A stretch of DNA of 64,000 nucleotides from Planctomycetota bacterium (GCA_009926625.1 RFON01000007.1:1-64000); one strand, 5' to 3'; shown: positions 1-8,531, numbered from the stretch's first letter. Translations and numbers: made by a program. Notes: generated by a model not told the origin, from the sequence alone.

Positions 1-6
1 ACGAGG

Positions 7-957
7 TCACCCTGCGTGACCAGCGTTGTCTGCCGACTCGTTCGCAGGCTGCCGCGAGCGCGCCCACTTGGCGGCGAACGCGCGCACGGCGAGTTCCGTA
101 GGCGAGTCCGCCGTTGGCGTCGGTCCAGTACCGATTGCGTCGTGTGAAACGCACGGTTCCACAATCACCTGATCGGACAGTGGACCAGCAACGCTCCGCA
201 CATGGGCGAGAGGAATGTGCGTGTCGGAAGCCGATCCCACGATGAGCAGCGGAACACCCTGTGCATGCAGCGATGACACGGCAGCGGCTGTCGAACGCTC
301 TCGCCCGCAGATCGCATGCAGGACGGCCGTGCTGCACTCGGCGGCAGGCCACGCCGGCAATCCTTGCCTGCGAAGACGATTGGAAATCGGCTCGAGCACG
401 CTCTCGTATGGGGCGAACGCAACGGCACCATCGAGCATGCTTCGCGGCAGGAGTGATGCAACGCGAAGTGCTGTTGCTGCGCCAAGGGAGTGCCCGATGA
501 TCAACAACCGTGTGCCGGGACCTTCGCGTTCAACGAGGTCCGTGCAGAAGCGCACGATCATGTCGACATCGTGGGCACCGAGGTGAGTCGGTCCCGGCGG
601 AGCATCGCCGTGTCCAGCGAGATCGATCAGCCAGGCTGCTCGGATGCAGGGGAGCCAGATGCCTGCGCGGCGCATGGAATCGATGCGTGATCGTCGCCAT
701 CCATGCACAAACACGGCAGTTGGTCCCGCTTCGTTGTTGCCGACGACTCGCCATGCGGGAAGCACGCCGTTCCACACCTCATCGCTCGATGACCAGCCGA
801 CATCGGCTGGATGGGCCGGCAAACCGTTGGCGAGTGCCCAGCCAGCGGTGGCGCGCCGCGGATGCCGCGCGTCCCACACGATCCCCCAGACAAGCACGAG
901 CAGCAGCAGCAGCAGCGCCACGACGCCGAGCATCAAGAGTCCCAGCGCTTCGCTCAT
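7..957 (-). CDS. Membrane-anchored alpha/beta hydrolase
   Basis: The 316-residue protein starts with a Leu-rich membrane segment (about residues 5-25), so the hydrolase domain is probably anchored at the inner membrane. The fold is shown by VFVHGW near residue 83, the nucleophile elbow GHSLG with Ser157, and plausible acid and base residues Asp245 (SASDTHIP) and His272 (VSHDAIG), the usual Ser-Asp-His order of serine hydrolases. The substrate cannot be told from the sequence. I chose the ATG at 957 because it overlaps the TGA of the upstream cyclodeaminase gene as ATGA, which implies translational coupling. An in-frame ATG at 993 would only add a basic extension. The run of six Leu codons is an (agc)n stretch on the plus strand. 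Last gene of the pheT operon. Confidence 0.8.
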   Translation of the reverse strand: MSEALGLLMLGVVALLLLLLVLVWGIVWDARHPRRATAGWALANGLPAHPADVGWSSSDEVWNGVLPAWRVVGNNEAGPTAVFVHGWRRSRIDSMRRAGIWLPCIRAAWLIDLAGHGDAPPGPTHLGAHDVDMIVRFCTDLVEREGPGTRLLIIGHSLGAATALRVASLLPRSMLDGAVAFAPYESVLEPISNRLRRQGLPAWPAAECSTAVLHAICGRERSTAAAVSSLHAQGVPLLIVGSASDTHIPLAHVRSVAGPLSDQVIVEPCVSHDAIGTGPTPTADSPTELAVRAFAAKWARSRQPANESADNAGHAG

Positions 958-1565
958 GGAGTGGGCGCAGCGGCGGCATGGACGCCGTCGCATGCCGCGC
1001 GCCTTCGTTCGATGGACCGCAGTCCCTCCTCGCGCTGCGCGGCGTCAGCGCGGAGGGGGATGTTCACCTCGACATTGAGAAGCGCCGAGTGGAGCGCGGC
1101 GGCAGCAAGGATGAGCGCGATGCGAAGGTCGCTCGCCAGTTGCTTGGATGTGATCTCGCGCAGCGATGCGAGCGCCGCCTGCGTTGCCAGCGCGAGGTCG
1201 GCGATGGCTGTGGGCGCGGCGATCGCCTCCTCGACGGCGCCGAGCCATGTCGGGTCCGCGGCACGATCAGCCGCAGGGAGTTTCCAGAGCGCGCTCAGTG
1301 CCTCATACGCAGCCGCGTCGCGATCGGCAAGCAACAGCGCCTCGCGCCGCGAAGCGTCAAGCAGTTGATCGATGCGCTCAAGCCGAGGAAGATGCGGAGC
1401 GAACTTCGACTTGTCCTTCGAATACGCAATCACCATCGAGCCGAGGGAAGCCGATTGCGCCAGCACGATCGCGCTCGTCGCGCCCCCGCCTGGCGTTGGG
1501 CGGTGCGCGGCCAAGGCATCGCAGAAATCGCGGACGGTGAGATCGGCAAGTGGACGCGTCGTCAC
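954..1565 (-). CDS. Cyclodeaminase/cyclohydrolase (FtcD C-terminal family)
   Basis: A 203-residue all-helical protein of the formiminotransferase-cyclodeaminase family. The N-terminal signature PTPGGG (about residues 23-28) followed by a small-residue helix is typical. It is a stand-alone cyclodeaminase domain with no formiminotransferase part, as in bacterial FchA-like methenyl-tetrahydrofolate cyclohydrolases. It would act in the cytoplasm on formimino- or methenyl-tetrahydrofolate. The start is GTG at 1565, which overlaps the pheT stop as GTGA; the stop overlaps the next gene as ATGA. Its place directly behind pheT suggests constitutive expression in the same mRNA. Family assignment is good; the exact substrate is inferred. 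Confidence 0.82.
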   Translation of the reverse strand: MTTRPLADLTVRDFCDALAAHRPTPGGGATSAIVLAQSASLGSMVIAYSKDKSKFAPHLPRLERIDQLLDASRREALLLADRDAAAYEALSALWKLPAADRAADPTWLGAVEEAIAAPTAIADLALATQAALASLREITSKQLASDLRIALILAAAALHSALLNVEVNIPLRADAAQREEGLRSIERRRAACDGVHAAAAPTP

Positions 1566-3619
1566 GCCATGACCTCGGCTCCGACCGCCGCACGCATCGC
1601 ATCAAGAAGGCGGGTGATGTGAGGGTCAATCTCATCCTTGCGCAGCGTGCGGGTTGCGTCGCGAAATGTCAGGCGGAGCGTGGTGGATTTCCTGCTGCTG
1701 CCGATCTTCGCGCCGCGCCAAGTGCCAACGAAGGTGGCCGATTCCAGGTGCGGCAGTTCGGTCGCGCGAATCACCTGCTCGATCGCTGTCCATGGCACGG
1801 ACTCTTCCACCACGAAGGAAAGGTCGCGTGCGATGCTCGGGCTGTTCACGAGCGCACCGACGCTTGGCGTTGGCGGGAATGCGCATGCGAGGGCGTTCCA
1901 ATCGATCTCTGCCGCGGCCACGACGCCATCGAGCCCCGCTGCGCCCGCCACCGCCGCGCGCAGGAGACCGATGCATCCGAGCGACTTGCCTTGAACACTG
2001 ATCGCGCCGGCAGGTGCAAAGGCCGGCAGCGACCATTCGGCAAGATTCCCCGTGGCGGGCTCGACGTCAGCCGCATGGACGCCCGTGATCGTGCGAACGA
2101 CCACATCGACCGCGCCGCGCAGTTCCCGAAGCTGTTGCTGCGGATCGTTGGTGCCGCATGCAAGCAGCGACAGGACGCGCCGCTCCTCGTGATGCTCGGC
2201 TCCGCGTTCGGATCTGAGCCAGAAGGCGCTCGCAATCTCGAAGAGCCGAACCGACGACTGTCCGCGGTCGCGGTTCGTGCGCGCGACATGCAGCAGGCTC
2301 GGCAGGATGGAGGGGCGCAGCACGGGCTCTGCAACGGCACGCTCATCTTCGATCCGCAGGGCGCTCTCACCGTCACCAAAGAACGGTGCCGCTGATCGTT
2401 CGGCGATGAGGGTCGGTGTGACTGTTTCAAGGAATCCGATGCCCGCAAGGCAATCCTTCGCCGCACGAACGGCCTGCACCTGCGGTTGGCTGCGCGTCGG
2501 ACGAATTCGGACGCGCTCATCGACTGGAATGCGATCGAGCCCGACGACGCGGATGACTTCCTCGATGAGGTCGATCTCGCGGGTCAAGTCCAGTCGCTGC
2601 GGCGGGACGGTGCATTCAATCACCTCCGAACGCAGCACGGGTTGCAAACCAAGCGCCGCGAGCACGCGCACGGCATCCTGGGCTTCGATTTCGACGCCGG
2701 TCACTGCGCGCAGTTCGGAAAGCCGGAGCGAAAGGCGCTGCAGCATCGGGAGCGGCGCGCCGACGGCAACGGCTCCAGCGAGTCGAGTGCCCCCAGCCGT
2801 CGAGAGGATGAGGTGGACGAGCCGTTCCGCCGCAGCATCGACATCCGCTAGATGGATGCCGCGTTCAAATCGGTGGCTCGAATCGCTGGCCAATCGGGTG
2901 GAACGGCTGGATCGCCGCACGGCCACCGCATCGAAGGCGGCCGACTCGATGAGGAGGTCCACGGTCGACTCCGTGACGGCGGTCTCCGCACCGCCTTTCA
3001 CTCCAGCGAGCGCGATGGCGCGCTCCGCATCGGCAATGACCAGTTCCCCGCCGACAAGCGTGAGCGGACGCGCTCCCTCGCCAAGCGGAAGAAAGGGTTC
3101 TCCAGCGCGCGCAGGCCTGATTTCGACGGTACCCCCGCGAAGTGTCGACAGGTCGAACACATGCGTTGGTTGTCCCCACTCAAACAGGAGGAAGTTCGTG
3201 CAGTCCACCACATTGTTCCGTGGAATCTGCCCGATTGCGCGCAGGCGCTCCTGCAGCCAAGGTGGGCTTGCACCGACCCGTACGCCACGAATGATGCGCG
3301 CCGTGTACCGCGGACACCTCGCAGCATCCATGTTGGTGACGCGGACAGCCTGCTCGCACGCCTCGGCAATGCATGGCGAGTCCGACGGCGGCATCACCAC
3401 GGAACTCCCCGTGGCCGCAGCGATCTCCCGTGCGAGTCCGATGTGGCTGAGGCAGTCGCCACGGTTGCTGGTGGTCTCCACCTCAAGGACGGTGTCCCCC
3501 GACTCGAGGCGCTCCGATGACTCGCAAGGAAACCCTGCCGCCGTCAGGTGCTCTGCTGCTGCCGCTGCATCGACTGGTTTCGACAGGTAGGTGTTGAGCC
3601 ACTCGATGCTGCAGCGCAT
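1562..3619 (-). CDS. pheT: Phenylalanyl-tRNA synthetase beta subunit, short form
   Basis: Charges tRNA-Phe together with the alpha subunit PheS, which is not in this window. The 685-residue protein begins with the usual B1 start (MRCSIEWLNTYL), but the EMAP/OB-type tRNA-binding domain that normally follows (about 110 residues) is absent. The chain runs from GFPCESSERLESGD straight into VLEVETTSNRGDCLSHIG, the B3/4 region. The B5 and catalytic-like modules follow, and the C-terminus is a clear FDX-ACB anticodon-binding domain (SPSIARDLSFVVEE to LRKDEIDPHI). Bacterial PheT is usually near 800 residues, so the shortfall matches the missing domain. ATG 3619 fits the family start; ATG 3646 would add nine residues and is also possible. 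First gene of a three-gene operon. Confidence 0.93.
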   Translation of the reverse strand: MRCSIEWLNTYLSKPVDAAAAAEHLTAAGFPCESSERLESGDTVLEVETTSNRGDCLSHIGLAREIAAATGSSVVMPPSDSPCIAEACEQAVRVTNMDAARCPRYTARIIRGVRVGASPPWLQERLRAIGQIPRNNVVDCTNFLLFEWGQPTHVFDLSTLRGGTVEIRPARAGEPFLPLGEGARPLTLVGGELVIADAERAIALAGVKGGAETAVTESTVDLLIESAAFDAVAVRRSSRSTRLASDSSHRFERGIHLADVDAAAERLVHLILSTAGGTRLAGAVAVGAPLPMLQRLSLRLSELRAVTGVEIEAQDAVRVLAALGLQPVLRSEVIECTVPPQRLDLTREIDLIEEVIRVVGLDRIPVDERVRIRPTRSQPQVQAVRAAKDCLAGIGFLETVTPTLIAERSAAPFFGDGESALRIEDERAVAEPVLRPSILPSLLHVARTNRDRGQSSVRLFEIASAFWLRSERGAEHHEERRVLSLLACGTNDPQQQLRELRGAVDVVVRTITGVHAADVEPATGNLAEWSLPAFAPAGAISVQGKSLGCIGLLRAAVAGAAGLDGVVAAAEIDWNALACAFPPTPSVGALVNSPSIARDLSFVVEESVPWTAIEQVIRATELPHLESATFVGTWRGAKIGSSRKSTTLRLTFRDATRTLRKDEIDPHITRLLDAMRAAVGAEVMA

Positions 3620-3654
3620 GGAAGGCGGGGAGACTACCGCAGCCATTCCCTTGT

Positions 3655-3660
3655 TACCCT
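3655..3660 (+). promoter_or_regulatory. -10 hexamer TACCCT, leaderless lipoprotein gene
   Basis: TACCCT ends six bases before the ATG at 3667. A transcript starting about 7 bases after the hexamer would begin at the start codon itself. No ribosome binding site and no clear -35 are visible. Confidence 0.5.
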
Positions 3661-3666
3661 CCTGCG

Positions 3667-4302
3667 ATGGCTTGCCGCTGGTTCGGTGCATGTCGTTGGG
3701 TGGCGATCGCCGCCTGCCTCTGCATCGGCGGATGCAGCGACATTCGCGAGGCTCGGATCCCCAGCGGTGAAGTTCCCGACGACTCGTCGATTGATGTAAC
3801 GATTCTCACTGGGTCGGGGGTGAAGGACCTGCCGCAAGCGCACCTTCGGCAGGGCAAGTTCACGATGTTGAGCGATGGCAGTCTGCGCAGCGATTACGGC
3901 GACAGCCTGTCGTTCCTGACGCGGCCGGCGATCACACGATGGCTGTACCGCGAGCAGGTGGATGGAGTCTGGTCGCTCGCGCGCGAGACCGGATGGATCG
4001 ATCCATCGCAGTCGACGGTCGATGAGTGGCCGTCATCCGTCGTGCCGGCGAAGGATGAGATCGTCTACATCCTGTTCTTCCACGCCGACGGGACAGACTG
4101 GTGGTTCGTGCGGCGCTTCAAGGTCACCGAGGTTCCCGATGCGAACGCGGTCACACTCGTTCGATCGCTTTGTTCGCTCGCGTGGGCAACCGATCGAAGC
4201 GCGGATCGAAACTTGCCGCAGCGCTACGACTTTGGTCCCGATCCATATGCCGGCTTCGACAAGGCGCCGCCTTTCAAGCCAACAGCGCGCGAGGTGCAGT
4301 GA
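3667..4302 (+). CDS. Lipoprotein of unknown function
   Basis: The 211-residue product has a basic N-terminus, a hydrophobic stretch and a lipobox (LCIGGC, Cys23), so it should be a lipid-anchored protein beyond the inner membrane. The mature part is acidic and aromatic, with repeated Trp (DWWFVRRF near residue 145), and ends in a Pro/Lys tail. I do not recognise a family. It starts the unit 3667-4812 and its TGA overlaps the GTG of the next lipoprotein gene (GTGA), so the two are probably made together. The pheT gene lies head to head about 50 bp away. Confidence 0.75.
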   Translation: MACRWFGACRWVAIAACLCIGGCSDIREARIPSGEVPDDSSIDVTILTGSGVKDLPQAHLRQGKFTMLSDGSLRSDYGDSLSFLTRPAITRWLYREQVDGVWSLARETGWIDPSQSTVDEWPSSVVPAKDEIVYILFFHADGTDWWFVRRFKVTEVPDANAVTLVRSLCSLAWATDRSADRNLPQRYDFGPDPYAGFDKAPPFKPTAREVQ

Positions 4303-4812
4303 ATCGACCGCTCCACTGCAGCTCGGCGCTTTCCGTGGTCGGTGCCCTGATCGCGGGTGGGTTCGTGCCGTCAGGCTGCAACGCACTGCCAACCAAGTTG
4401 GAGTCGCCGAGCGCGTGCGGCATCAGCCTGATGATCTGGTCACGCGAGCCTTCCGAGGCGAAGTACGAGTACTTCGAGGTCGACCGCGGCACATTCGGCT
4501 ACGGCGGTGGCAAGGATGGACTTGCAATGGTGCCATCGTGGGAAACGCCGCACTTCTTGCAAGCCCGGTCTTGAAAGTCGTCTCGGGACGCGCGCGAGAA
4601 ACAAGCCTGCTTGGATGGCTGTTCCAGTGCCCGAAGGCGGTGATCGGCTTGCTGATGTTGCCGTCATGTGGGAGGGCGGGCAACGGCAGTTTGCTGCGAG
4701 CGGTGACGATCCGAGTGTCCGCGAGGCAGTCGCGATGCTTTCGCAGATCGCGGCGGCACGATTTCAGCGGCAGCTCGATCGGCTGCCCGAAGCAGGCAAG
4801 CAACCGCGTTGA
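4299..4812 (+). pseudogene. Lipoprotein gene broken by a 72-bp foreign segment
   Basis: Translation starts at GTG 4299 (GTGA overlap with the previous gene) and gives a signal sequence with lipobox VPSGC (Cys29), then a sensible domain ending DRGTFGYGGGKDGLAMVPSWE. From 4550 the DNA is a 72-bp exact copy of part of the permease gene near 12.1 kb. In this frame it gives TPHFLQARS and a stop at 4574. Just after the copy, the next forward frame carries what looks like the rest of the gene (VPVPEGGDRLADVAVMWEGG onward, stop at 4812). The two halves are therefore in different frames and separated by foreign sequence. As written it encodes only about 91 residues. Either the gene is dead or the assembly is wrong here. 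Confidence 0.65.
4550..4621 (+). repeat. 72-bp exact direct repeat, copy A
   Basis: Identical base for base, by eye, to 12070-12141 in the same orientation. It starts gcacttcttgcaagc and ends ttggatggctg. The flanking bases differ at once on both sides. Here it interrupts a lipoprotein gene; in the permease it is in frame and fits the protein (LLASPVLKVVSGRARETS), so the permease copy is the likely source. Confidence 0.95.
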
Positions 4813-4973
4813 GGCGCGATGCCCGCCGCGCGGTCATCCGCGGTGTGGACAAGCGGTGCACAACCCGTTGACAAGTCGGCGATCCGCAGTTTTTCCCGAA
4901 GAATTTGGGTGTTGCTTGTGTGTGCGGGCGGAGTGGCGATTTAGCGTGGAGCCCAACCGAAAGGGGGATTCGC

Positions 4974-5561
4974 ATGGATCGACTCGACGCTTCGGCAGCA
5001 GAGAACGATTGGGCAACGCGCGTGGGCGCAACATATGTGGACCATATTGGAGCGCTCCAGGGCGTGCTCACGAAACGGCTTCGCGCACCGCGGCCAATCG
5101 TGGAGGACGCGCTGCACGATGTCTTCTGCGCGGTACTTCGCCTTCGCCAGATTCCAGGGCAGTCGCGTGATGGAGCGCTGTCATTCAGCTATCTCTGCGC
5201 CGCGGGACAGCGTCGCGTGCGGCGTTTGCTGCAGCAAGGTGTTGAGCGCCAGCGGAGGATCCAACGAGATGCGCTGCGCGATGCCGTTGGCGGTTCGAAC
5301 GAATCGCTGTGGGCTTCGCGAGCACGCGACGCGGAGTCCAACTTGTTGCACGAAGTGGATTGCGCGATGCGCGGGCTGAGTCGACGCCAGCGCGATGTTC
5401 TTCGAGTGGCGTTCTCGACCGTCGGCTGTGGGCGTGACGAGGCGCGGATGCTCGGCGTGTCGGCTGGTGCGCACGCCGTGGAGAAGCATCGTGCGATCAC
5501 AGCGCTTCGTCAGGCCCTCCATGTGGATGTTTCCCGCGAGGTGAGTCGGCGTTCCCGCTGA
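4974..5561 (+). CDS. ECF-like RNA polymerase sigma factor
   Basis: A 195-residue protein with the layout of a small sigma-70 family factor. A region-2 type helix, VEDALHDVFCAVLRLRQIPG (about residues 41-60), matches the E-D-hhQDVF pattern. A C-terminal region-4 type helix-turn-helix follows, LSRRQRDVLRVAF then EARMLGVSAGAHAVEKHRAITALRQAL (about residues 140-185), although the usual YxEIA is altered. The ATG at 4974 is preceded by a strong AAGGGGG site 6-12 bases upstream, one of the few clear ribosome binding sites here. It may control the neighbouring lipoprotein genes, but no anti-sigma factor is adjacent. Region 2.4 is weak, so the assignment is moderate. Confidence 0.65.
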   Translation: MDRLDASAAENDWATRVGATYVDHIGALQGVLTKRLRAPRPIVEDALHDVFCAVLRLRQIPGQSRDGALSFSYLCAAGQRRVRRLLQQGVERQRRIQRDALRDAVGGSNESLWASRARDAESNLLHEVDCAMRGLSRRQRDVLRVAFSTVGCGRDEARMLGVSAGAHAVEKHRAITALRQALHVDVSREVSRRSR

Positions 5562-5587
5562 CACCTCCGCAGTTTCGAGCGCATTCC

Positions 5588-5593
5588 TAGAAT
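5588..5593 (+). promoter_or_regulatory. -10 hexamer TAGAAT, leaderless hscA
   Basis: TAGAAT (five of six matches to the consensus) ends six bases before the ATG at 5600, with no space for an untranslated leader or ribosome binding site. Confidence 0.55.
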
Positions 5594-5599
5594 CGGGGA

Positions 5600-7528
5600 A
5601 TGGAAGGTGCGGAGGCTCGCGAGCCGATCATCGGCATCGATCTTGGAACAACCCATTCGCTTGTGGCTGTGTGCGATGCGGCAGGCCCGCGGGTGATCGA
5701 AGGTCCCGCGGGCGAGCGGCTGCTCCCCTCGGTCGTTCGTTACTCGAATGGGCGCGTGAGCGCGGTCGGGTCCGATGCGCGGAAGGGGGCAGCGGAGTTC
5801 CCTGATCAAACCATCGCAAGCGCGAAGCGGTGGATGGGCCGAGCACACGGGGAGGCGAGTGCGCTCGACGGAGCCTTCGGTGTCGAAGTCGTTGCTGGGC
5901 CCCGAGGCTTGGCGGCCCTTCGAGCGGGAGGTGCAACCGTGCTGCCGCAGGAGGTCGCGGCGGTCGTGCTTGCAGAACTGCGCGGCTGGGCTGAACGGGC
6001 GCTCGGTTGCGCGGCGCGCCGAGCAGTCATCACCGTGCCTGCGTACTTCGACGATGGTCAGCGACAAGCAACGCGCGATGCTGCTCGTCTCGCGGGGATC
6101 GAAGCGGTCCGACTCGTTCCTGAACCGACCGCTGCTGCGCTGGCCTATGGACTGGGGCGGCGCGGTCACCCCGAGACCATCGTGGTGTACGACCTCGGTG
6201 GCGGCACCTTCGATGTTTCGGTGCTTGAAGTGACCCCCGACGACGGCAGTGGCGCGGGGGCGATGTTCCGCGTCCTTGCAACGCACGGCGACACGCGGTT
6301 GGGCGGCGATGACATTGATCGCGCGCTCGCTGAGCGACTGCTCGCCGAAGCAGGGTTGGGCTCGGCGGGGCTCGATGGTGCGAGCCTCGCTCCAGCGTCG
6401 CGGCAAGCGCTGAGGGATTTCGCGGAGTCCGCCAAGATTGCTTTGTCGACCCGCGACAGCGCGACGGTGGATGTCGACCTTGGTGGTGGAGCGCGTCTGT
6501 CGCGTTCCCTGCTGCGCAGCGAATTCGAGGCCATTGCGCGACCCTTCGTCGAGCGCACCATCGAACTCTGCCGCCGCGCGCTTGATGATGCGGGGAATCC
6601 GCACTTGGATCGGGTGGTGCTTGTCGGCGGCTCCACTCGCATGCCGCTCGTGCGGCAGGAGGTCGCGCGGTTCTTCGGAGTCGAGCCGTACACAGCACTC
6701 GATCCAGACATGGTGGTTGCGCTCGGTGCTGCCGTGCAGGGTGCGCTCCTTGGCGGCGTTCGGCGGGATGCACTGTTGCTCGATGTGATTCCACTGTCGC
6801 TTGGCATCGAAACCGTTGGCGGCGCCGTCGCCAAACTGCTCATGCGAAACAGCGCGATCCCAGCCTTTGCGCGCGAAATGTTCTCGACGAGCGTCGACAA
6901 TCAGACGGCGGTGCGGCTGCATGTGGTGCAGGGAGAACGAGAGATGGCTGCCGACTGCAGGTCGCTCGCGCGCTTCGAACTGCGCAACATTCCGCCGATG
7001 CCAGCTGGCATCCCGCAAGTCGAGGTGGATTTCACGGTGGATGCAAATGGCGTCCTGCAGGTGCGCGCGGGGGAACGGCGCAGCGGTCAACGAGCATCCG
7101 TCCAAGTGGTTCCAAGCTATGGACTGACTGCCGAGGAGGTCGAGCGGATGGAGCGCGAGTCGCTGACGCACGCCCGAGATGACATGCGCCGACACAGGGT
7201 CATCGATCTGGCGGTCAACGCGTCACTCGATGTGAAGTGGATCGGCGATGCACTGGAGCGTGTCCGCGCACACCTTGACACCGCCGTGGTCGAGTCGGTC
7301 GACCAGGAACTGCATCGGGTTCGTGCCCTCATCGCGCTTGCGAAGTCTGCACCTGAATCGGTCGATGCAAACGCATTCCAACAGGCGAAAGAGGCGCTCG
7401 ACCGCGCGAGCGTGCCCGTACATGAGTCAGCGATCGCTGCAAGCCTTCGCGCGGAGCAGCAGGCGGCAGGATCGTCCGAACCGAACAGCGAACGAGGCGG
7501 CGGTGTTGCCCCAAGGAGTCCATCATGA
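5600..7528 (+). CDS. hscA: Hsp70-family chaperone, HscA type
   Basis: A full-length 642-residue Hsp70. ATPase motifs: GIDLGTTHS (12-20), VPAYFDD (146-152), VPEPTAAALAYG (173-184), VYDLGGGTFDVSVL (196-209) and VGGSTRMP (about 340). The substrate-binding part has VQGEREMAADCRSLARFEL followed by NIPPMPAG, which is characteristic of the HscA branch that serves Fe-S cluster assembly rather than of DnaK. The C-terminus lacks the Gly/Met-rich EEVD-like tail of general chaperones. Neither hscB nor isc genes are adjacent, so the partner is elsewhere or different. The stop overlaps ispD as ATGA. IspD is not an Fe-S protein, so the coupling may be fortuitous. Confidence 0.85.
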   Translation: MEGAEAREPIIGIDLGTTHSLVAVCDAAGPRVIEGPAGERLLPSVVRYSNGRVSAVGSDARKGAAEFPDQTIASAKRWMGRAHGEASALDGAFGVEVVAGPRGLAALRAGGATVLPQEVAAVVLAELRGWAERALGCAARRAVITVPAYFDDGQRQATRDAARLAGIEAVRLVPEPTAAALAYGLGRRGHPETIVVYDLGGGTFDVSVLEVTPDDGSGAGAMFRVLATHGDTRLGGDDIDRALAERLLAEAGLGSAGLDGASLAPASRQALRDFAESAKIALSTRDSATVDVDLGGGARLSRSLLRSEFEAIARPFVERTIELCRRALDDAGNPHLDRVVLVGGSTRMPLVRQEVARFFGVEPYTALDPDMVVALGAAVQGALLGGVRRDALLLDVIPLSLGIETVGGAVAKLLMRNSAIPAFAREMFSTSVDNQTAVRLHVVQGEREMAADCRSLARFELRNIPPMPAGIPQVEVDFTVDANGVLQVRAGERRSGQRASVQVVPSYGLTAEEVERMERESLTHARDDMRRHRVIDLAVNASLDVKWIGDALERVRAHLDTAVVESVDQELHRVRALIALAKSAPESVDANAFQQAKEALDRASVPVHESAIAASLRAEQQAAGSSEPNSERGGGVAPRSPS

Positions 7529-8328
7529 GCGAAGGTGCGAGCGCATTCCAGGTGGGGGTCATCATCCCCGCGGCAGGCCAGAGTTCTCGATTCGGGAGCG
7601 ACAAGTTGGGGCAGGATCTCGGCGGGCGTCCGCTGCTGCTCCGCACAGTGGAACTGTTCACGCGCCGCGAAGAGGTGCGATGCATCGTGGTGGCGGCGCC
7701 TCCCCATGCGCTGGAAGAGTTCCGCTCGCGCTACGGTGCACAGCTTGGTTTCCACGGCGTTCGAGTCGTGGCGGGCGGCATCGCGGACCGCTGGGAGAGC
7801 GTGCGGAACGCGCTCGCGGCAATGGACGAAGCCTGCACCCACATCGCCGTGCATGATGCAGCGCGACCTGCGGCATCGGATGGGCTCCTGTCGCGCGTCT
7901 TCGACGCCGCGCGGGTTGCACCCGCCGTGATTCCGGGTGATCCCGTTTCAGCAACGCTGAAGCGGATCAGTGCCGAGAGTTTCGCCGCTGCACCGGATGA
8001 GGAGGTTGCCGATGCGATCCTCGGCACGGAGGGTCGTGAGGCAACTCGTGGACACCGCGTGACCGAGACGATTGACCGGACGCGCATCGTGGCGGTGCAG
8101 ACCCCGCAGGTGTTCGAGGCATCACTGCTGCGCCGTGCCTACGCACAAGATGACCTTGAAGGGGCAACGGACGACAGCATGTTGGTCGAGCGGCTCGGCG
8201 AAGCAGTGCTGGTTGTTGCGGGCGAGGCGCGGAACATCAAGGTGACGACTCCAGCGGACTTGGCGCTCGTGAGAGCCGTGCTCGGCCACCGCGCACAAGA
8301 GGAAAGGCCGGCTCACAAGCGCTTCTGA
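7525..8328 (+). CDS. ispD: 2-C-methyl-D-erythritol 4-phosphate cytidylyltransferase
   Basis: Third step of the MEP isoprenoid pathway: CTP plus methylerythritol phosphate to CDP-methylerythritol. The nucleotide-binding loop is IIPAAGQSSRFGSDK (about residues 12-26). HDAARPAASD and RTRIVAVQTPQVF follow, with the C-terminal DDSMLVERLGEAVLVVAGEA then RNIKVTTPADL typical of IspD. At 267 residues it is slightly longer than the usual 230, because of an acidic stretch around residues 155-185. The start codon overlaps the hscA stop as ATGA. The last 16 bp overlap, tail to tail, the small gene on the other strand. Confidence 0.92.
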   Translation: MSEGASAFQVGVIIPAAGQSSRFGSDKLGQDLGGRPLLLRTVELFTRREEVRCIVVAAPPHALEEFRSRYGAQLGFHGVRVVAGGIADRWESVRNALAAMDEACTHIAVHDAARPAASDGLLSRVFDAARVAPAVIPGDPVSATLKRISAESFAAAPDEEVADAILGTEGREATRGHRVTETIDRTRIVAVQTPQVFEASLLRRAYAQDDLEGATDDSMLVERLGEAVLVVAGEARNIKVTTPADLALVRAVLGHRAQEERPAHKRF

Positions 8329-8531
8329 GCCCCTGACCCGCGCGCCGGTCGCTCCCCGTCGACGGTCAGTTCCGTGCGGACCGCGCCAGACTTGGGCTGC
8401 GGCGCAGTGCAACTCGGACACTTCGGGTTCTTTCGGCGTGACGGAAGAATCGGGCGCACGATGAACCAGAGTGCGAGCACTGCGAGGAGCGATGCCGTCC
8501 AGAATTGCCAATCGGTCCAAGGAATGTTCAT
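8313..8531 (-). CDS. Small membrane protein with Cys pair, FeoB partner
   Basis: A 72-residue protein with one N-terminal membrane helix (about residues 9-27), a basic patch PSRRKNP, and then CPSC. Small single-pass proteins with a Cys-rich tail directly behind feoB (FeoB-associated Cys-rich proteins, FeoC-like in position) are known from several phyla, and this matches in size and place. It may bind iron or an Fe-S cluster, or stabilise FeoB. I chose the ATG at 8531 because it overlaps the feoB stop (ATGA); the longer in-frame upstream region is shadow. The 3' end overlaps ispD by 16 bp on the opposite strand. Confidence 0.7.
   Translation of the reverse strand: MNIPWTDWQFWTASLLAVLALWFIVRPILPSRRKNPKCPSCTAPQPKSGAVRTELTVDGERPARGSGAQKRL

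Noticed and set aside
901-920. (agc)n run in the hydrolase gene
   Set aside because: Simply encodes Leu codons of the membrane helix; no sign of length variation can be seen from one sequence.
2277-3590. 437-codon open frame opposite pheT
   Set aside because: Ser/Arg-rich translation typical of shadow frames; pheT is unmistakable on the other strand.
4868-4896. Perfect TTGACA upstream of the sigma factor gene
   Set aside because: No -10 at 16-18 bases. TAGCGT at 4942-4947 is a likelier -10 for the sigma factor but has no -35 at the proper distance.
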